Assembly: GCA_937967535.1 (NCBI GenBank)
Contig: CALCMV010000042.1
Location: 1-8,826, forward strand
DNA: 8,826 nt
Direction of reading: 5' to 3'
Origin: an uncultured Saprospiraceae bacterium
GTDB lineage: Bacteria; Bacteroidota; Bacteroidia; Chitinophagales; Saprospiraceae
The notes below the pieces were generated by a model. The model was not told the origin of the DNA. It worked only from the letters and a program-made list of their open reading frames with translations, and did not search any database. The position numbers and the translations under genes were made by a program. Of this stretch, positions 5,892 through 8,826 are shown piece by piece; position 1 is the stretch's first letter; each line of letters opens with the position of its first letter.

Positions 5892-5998
5892 CAAAATTTA
5901 GCGAAGACATTAATAATTGTTATTGGATTTAATTAGCAAATAAAAATTTTGTGGAAAACTTTATTACTACAAACCTTTACTTTCAGGAGATAAACCAT

Positions 5999-6006
5999 TA
6001 TTTTTG
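5999..6006 (+). promoter_or_regulatory. possible -7 element for HPPD
   Basis: TATTTTTG fits TAnnTTTG, but no TTG lies at the expected distance upstream. Transcription from it would begin near 6013 and give a leader of about 77 nt containing the inverted repeat at 6016-6033. Confidence 0.25.
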
Positions 6007-6015
6007 TTGAAACAA

Positions 6016-6033
6016 TAGTTGTTTTGACAACTA
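6016..6033. repeat. 7-bp inverted repeat in the HPPD leader
   Basis: TAGTTGT and ACAACTA are separated by TTTG. An alternative fold pairs AAACAA with TTGTTT just upstream. It could be an operator or a leader hairpin, or chance in AT-rich DNA. Confidence 0.4.
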
Positions 6034-6089
6034 ATTTAAGAACAATTCGCCTAAAAAATAATTCTTCATTCACCAATAAATTGAACAAA

Positions 6090-7250
6090 ATGGTCACATT
6101 ACAAGACAGCAACACCGCAGTCCTCGACAACCCAACAACAGAACAACTCGCCAACACAACAAAGGACTTCATGCCCATCAACGGCACAGATTATCTTGAA
6201 TTGTATGTGAGCAATGCCAAACAAGCGGCGCATTTTTATAAGGCGGCATTTGGGTTCAGTTCATTGGCATATCGTGGCTTGGAGACAGGAGCGCGGGAAA
6301 CGGAATCATACGTAGTTGTGCAGGATAAGATACGTTTGGTCTTTACTTCGCCCCTCAAAAGTGGTACAGACATCGGCAGACATATTGACCAACATGGCGA
6401 TGGCGTAAAAGTAACTGCCTTGTGGGTAGATGATGCCACTTACGCTTACGAGGAAGCCGTCAAACGCGGTGCAAAACCGTACATGAAACCAACTAAAGAA
6501 GAAGACGAACATGGACATGTCGTGCGGTCGGGCATTCATACTTATGGTGAGGTGGTACATATTTTTGTGGAGCGCAAAAATTACGATGGTGTGTTTTTGC
6601 CGGGTTTTCAAAAGTGGGAAACGAGCTACAATCCGCCGTCAACAGGCTTGAAATTCGTTGACCATATGGTAGGTAATGTCGAATTGGGGCGCATGGATTA
6701 CTGGGTAAAATTTTATGAGGAAGTGATGGGCTTCAAGCAAATTATGTCATTCGACGATAAGGATATTTCGACAGAATACACCGCCCTGATGAGCAAAGTA
6801 ATGAGCAATGGCAATGGACGCATCAAATTTCCTATCAACGAACCCGCTCCCAGTCTGAAGAAATCGCAAGTAGATGAATACCTTGAATTTTACGAAGGTG
6901 AAGGCGTACAACACATCGCCGTTGCTACGGATAATATCGTCGAAACCGTCACCCAACTTCGCAATCGCGGCATAGAATTTTTGCAAGTACCTTTTACCTA
7001 TTACGATGTATTGGAAGAACGTGTCGGCAAGATAGACGAAGACATTGATGCACTCAAAGAACTCGGCATCCTCGTTGATAGAGACGACGAAGGCTATCTG
7101 CTCCAGATTTTCACAAAAACGGTACAGGCACGCCCCACGATGTTCTTCGAAATCATCCAACGCAAAGGCGCGACCTCTTTTGGCAAAGGCAATTTCAAAG
7201 CCCTCTTTGAAGCCATCGAACGCGAACAAGCCTTGCGTGGAACGCTTTGA
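6090..7250 (+). CDS. hppD: 4-hydroxyphenylpyruvate dioxygenase
   Basis: Converts 4-hydroxyphenylpyruvate and O2 to homogentisate and CO2, the second step of tyrosine breakdown, using non-haem Fe(II). At 386 residues it has the family's length. There are two VOC-type domains: an N-terminal one (about 30-165, from NGTDYLELYV) and a C-terminal catalytic one (about 187-386). The iron triad is visible: His192 in FVDHMVGN, His275 in GVQHIAV and Glu354 in MFFEIIQRKG. PINEPA (248-253) and the C-terminal GKGNFKALFEAIEREQ are also typical. The frame is open to a TTG at 6024, but that would start inside a hairpin and add 22 low-complexity residues, so ATG 6090 is preferred. Homogentisate dioxygenase is not in the window. 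The gene converges on galT across a shared hairpin. Confidence 0.97.
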   Translation: MVTLQDSNTAVLDNPTTEQLANTTKDFMPINGTDYLELYVSNAKQAAHFYKAAFGFSSLAYRGLETGARETESYVVVQDKIRLVFTSPLKSGTDIGRHIDQHGDGVKVTALWVDDATYAYEEAVKRGAKPYMKPTKEEDEHGHVVRSGIHTYGEVVHIFVERKNYDGVFLPGFQKWETSYNPPSTGLKFVDHMVGNVELGRMDYWVKFYEEVMGFKQIMSFDDKDISTEYTALMSKVMSNGNGRIKFPINEPAPSLKKSQVDEYLEFYEGEGVQHIAVATDNIVETVTQLRNRGIEFLQVPFTYYDVLEERVGKIDEDIDALKELGILVDRDDEGYLLQIFTKTVQARPTMFFEIIQRKGATSFGKGNFKALFEAIEREQALRGTL

Positions 7251-7254
7251 TGGG

Positions 7255-7376
7255 TTGGATGAGTTGTTGAATTGTCGAGTTGTTGGGTTGATGAATTGTC
7301 GAGTTATTGAATTGTTGAACTCGACAACACAACAACACAACAACTCGACAACTCGACAACACAACAACTCATCAAC
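7255..7376. repeat. large repeat-built hairpin between HPPD and galT (probable bidirectional terminator)
   Basis: The left half is made of degenerate units around GTTGTTGAATTGTCGA, and the right half of their complements (ACAACACAACAACTCG). 7255-7282 pairs with about 7350-7376 with few mismatches, and at the centre TTGTCGAGTT (7296-7305) pairs perfectly with AACTCGACAA (7318-7327). It fills the whole gap between two convergent genes and supplies the last codons and stop of galT. Transcripts from either side would meet a strong hairpin. Confidence 0.8.
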
Positions 7377-8430
7377 TCGTCAAAACAATACGTCGCAACT
7401 TCGCTGCGATAAACTCTGCTGTCAAATCGCGTTGTGGTTCGCCCATCATTTCGTAGCCGACCATAAATTTTTTGACCGTAGCCGACCGTAGTAGGGGAGG
7501 GTAGAAGTGAATATGAAAATGCCATTCGGGATGTGCTGCGCTATCGGTCGGGCTTTGATGGATGCCCATAGAGTAAGGAAATGAAGTGTCAAATACTTTA
7601 TCGTAAGTGTTGGTGAGTTGTTGGAGAATTTGGGCTAAATCCTTTTGTTGTGTATCATTCAATTGAGTCAAATCTCCAATGCTTTTCCGACTGATAATCA
7701 TGCTTTCATAGGGCCAGACCGCCCAAAATGGTACGAGTGCAACGAAGCTGTCATTCTCACAGATTATCCGTACTTTCTCCTCCAATTCCAATTTCAAATA
7801 ATCACTCAATAAAGTGCTTCCATACTTGTCGAAGTGAATTTTTTGTTGTCGCGTTTCCTTGGCTACTTCGGTGGGCAGGGTTTCTTGCGCCCATATTTGT
7901 CCGTGCGGATGCGGATTGGAACAGCCCATTATTGCGCCTTTATTTTCAAAAATCTGCACATAATTAATATACTCGCGACTACCTAGTTCGCGGTATTCTT
8001 GCGCCCACAATTCAATGACTTTGAGGAGTTCGCCGATGCTCATATTGCCCATCGTAAGGTCGTGGCGTGGTGAGTAGCAAATGACGCGACAAGACCCGCG
8101 TTCACTTTTTGCCACCAACAAACCTTCTTTATCCAAGCCACCTTCGGGAATATCGGGCATAATTGCCATAAAATCATTATCAAATACGAAAGTATCTTTA
8201 TAATTCGGATTGCTTGCCGCGCCACCTGCGCGGGTATTGGTTGGGCAAAGGTAGCATTTGGGGTCGTAGTGTGGGCGTGTATCGGGCGCAAAGGCTTCGA
8301 CTTTGCCTTGCCAGGGGCGTTTCATACGGTGCGGCGATACGAGTACCCAATCTCCGGTAAGAATATTGAGGCGGCGGTGAGTGTGGTCTGTTAAGTTCAA
8401 ATTTAAGTTCAATTTAAAATTCAAATTCAA
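7372..8430 (-). CDS. galT: galactose-1-phosphate uridylyltransferase
   Basis: Leloir-pathway enzyme that transfers UMP from UDP-glucose to galactose-1-phosphate through a uridylyl-histidine intermediate, in the cytoplasm. The 352 residues fit the family (E. coli about 348). Seen in order: HRRLNILTGDWVLVSPHRMKRPW (18-40), the metal-binding CYLC (Cys59, Cys62), CYSPRHD (His123), the active-site NPHPHGQ (His174, His176; the second His is the nucleophile), and near the C-terminus HFHIHFYPP and GEPQRDLTAE. The start is a problem: no ATG exists in any frame for about 70 bp before the conserved domain. The longest frame opens with TTG at 8430, and other TTG codons follow within the repeat-like MNLNFKLNLNLNL stretch. 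The true start is therefore a non-ATG codon somewhere in 8397-8430. galK and galE are not in the window. Confidence 0.96.
   Translation of the reverse strand: MNLNFKLNLNLNLTDHTHRRLNILTGDWVLVSPHRMKRPWQGKVEAFAPDTRPHYDPKCYLCPTNTRAGGAASNPNYKDTFVFDNDFMAIMPDIPEGGLDKEGLLVAKSERGSCRVICYSPRHDLTMGNMSIGELLKVIELWAQEYRELGSREYINYVQIFENKGAIMGCSNPHPHGQIWAQETLPTEVAKETRQQKIHFDKYGSTLLSDYLKLELEEKVRIICENDSFVALVPFWAVWPYESMIISRKSIGDLTQLNDTQQKDLAQILQQLTNTYDKVFDTSFPYSMGIHQSPTDSAAHPEWHFHIHFYPPLLRSATVKKFMVGYEMMGEPQRDLTAEFIAAKLRRIVLTS
8391..8430. repeat. low-complexity TTRAAYTT sequence forming the galT N-terminus
   Basis: Read on the - strand, units such as TTGAATTTG, TTTAAATTG, AACTTAAATTTG and AACTTAA alternate and encode alternating Asn/Leu. 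The sequence resembles intergenic low-complexity DNA elsewhere in the window (compare TTAAAC at 3140-3157) rather than coding sequence. Confidence 0.6.
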
Positions 8431-8454
8431 GGTGAAATGTGTTCGAAAATTTTG

Positions 8455-8472
8455 TCCCGATAATTATCGAGA
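8455..8472 (+). repeat. palindrome family copy C
   Basis: TCCCGATAATTATCGAGA has one mismatch to the perfect palindrome. GTTCGAAAATTTTG precedes it and TGAATGA follows; that TGAATGA is also the left end of the second 93-bp repeat. Orientation is opposite to copy B. Confidence 0.8.
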
Positions 8473-8474
8473 TG

Positions 8475-8567
8475 AATGAAAAATTTTGAATGATAAAAAA
8501 TACTTAATTTATTAATTTTTAATTATCAACAAAAAACAAAGTAATATTTAAATTAATTTGTCATTCA
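8475..8567. repeat. 93-bp direct repeat, copy 2
   Basis: Second copy of the repeat at 5781-5873 (85 of 93 identical, no gaps). With the preceding TG it starts TGAATGA and ends TCATTCA, a 7-bp terminal inversion. It continues into AAATTCATAATTC. It lies upstream of galT, while copy 1 lies upstream of HPPD. Confidence 0.85.
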
Positions 8568-8826
8568 AAATTCATAATTCACAATTTGACAAAGACATTG
8601 AAGGTGAAGTTAAGGTTTTTTCAAAAATTAGAACGAAGGCATAGTTTGTTATTTACCAGTAAAATAAAGATTGCAATCACCTCGCCTAGGGTGCTATTCG
8701 TTTTTGTACCCATGTTTCATTTTTATTCAATAATGGATGGCATTGGGCTAAAACTTGTCAGACATTTTCAAAATCTAACGATACTACATAAGTTTTTAGT
8801 TCTTTGACATAAAGGCATCAATTTAT
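8568..8826. other. non-coding right end
   Basis: No convincing gene was found on either strand. A frame at 8586-8807 begins with TTG, has no recognisable motif and is rich in Phe/Lys/Leu as expected of AT-rich non-coding DNA. GGGT (8690-8694 region) and ACCC (8708-8711) could form a loose hairpin. The boxA-like motif near the edge is the only signal of note. Confidence 0.5.
8798..8809 (+). promoter_or_regulatory. boxA-like rRNA antitermination motif
   Basis: AGTTCTTTGACA agrees with the E. coli rRNA leader boxA (TGCTCTTTAACA) at 9 of 12 positions, keeping the CTTT-ACA core. In Bacteroidota, TTCTTTGACA-like sequence is familiar upstream of 16S rRNA genes. If genuine, an rRNA operon would begin within about 100-250 bp to the right. 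The motif is short and no matching promoter was found, so this is tentative. Confidence 0.35.

Noticed and set aside
6024..6089. Extended HPPD start
   Set aside because: The codon is TTG inside an inverted repeat, and the added residues are low complexity; ATG 6090 gives the family's normal length.
6747..7367. 206-residue open frame on the - strand
   Set aside because: It runs antisense through HPPD, and its Cys/Val/Asn-rich beginning is a translation of the hairpin repeat. HPPD on the other strand has all catalytic residues.
7255..7376. CRISPR array
   Set aside because: Units are short, degenerate and contiguous, with complementary halves and no unique spacers; this is a hairpin.
8398..8425. 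CAAATTTA...CAAA read on the - strand as a galT promoter
   Set aside because: It lies inside the low-complexity repeat, where such words arise by chance, and it would place the transcription start beyond the possible translation starts.
8586..8807. 73-residue frame at the right end
   Set aside because: TTG start, no motif, composition of AT-rich non-coding DNA, and it overlaps the boxA-like site.

Overview
The window looks like a stretch of chromosome from a member of the Bacteroidota (Bacteroidetes). It is AT-rich, has wide non-coding gaps, and lacks Shine-Dalgarno sequences before its starts. Several TTG / TAnnTTTG promoter-like pairs are present, and one secreted protein ends in a type A sorting domain of the type IX secretion system. 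The gene content fits a free-living heterotroph. The exact lineage cannot be fixed from this window.

Layout, left to right. folA (dihydrofolate reductase, 65-559, +) is followed by a 676-bp AT-rich gap holding a good promoter match with no ordinary gene behind it. Next is a secreted protein with a T9SS C-terminal domain (1236-2150, +), closed by a clear intrinsic terminator. A 163-bp nested inverted repeat then leads into a DUF922-type putative secreted metalloprotease (2470-3030, +). That gene converges on a ribonuclease Z-like metallo-beta-lactamase-fold protein (3163-4119, -), which is divergent from a membrane-anchored calcineurin-like phosphoesterase (4335-5594, +). A repeat-packed gap of about 495 bp leads into 4-hydroxyphenylpyruvate dioxygenase (6090-7250, +). 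HPPD converges, across a large hairpin repeat, on galT (galactose-1-phosphate uridylyltransferase, 7372-8430, -). The last ~400 bp hold a second copy of an intergenic repeat and, at the very edge, a boxA-like motif that could announce an rRNA operon just outside the window.

The genes do not form a single pathway or an obvious operon. They cover folate metabolism, tyrosine catabolism, the Leloir pathway, a nuclease-like hydrolase, a phosphoesterase and two exported proteins, and strands alternate. No defence system, prophage, CRISPR array or biosynthetic cluster is visible.

The unusual content is intergenic: (a) a 163-bp nested inverted repeat whose non-Watson-Crick positions are all G.U if the + strand is transcribed; (b) a ~150-bp MITE-like inverted repeat bracketed by a 9-bp direct repeat; (c) a 93-bp direct repeat present twice at about 91% identity; (d) a three-copy palindrome family (TCCCGATAnnTATCGGGA) with conserved flanks, joined to opposite ends of the two 93-bp copies; and (e) a repeat-built hairpin between convergent genes. 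Several start codons touch these repeats, so the starts of the phosphoesterase, HPPD and galT needed reinterpretation.
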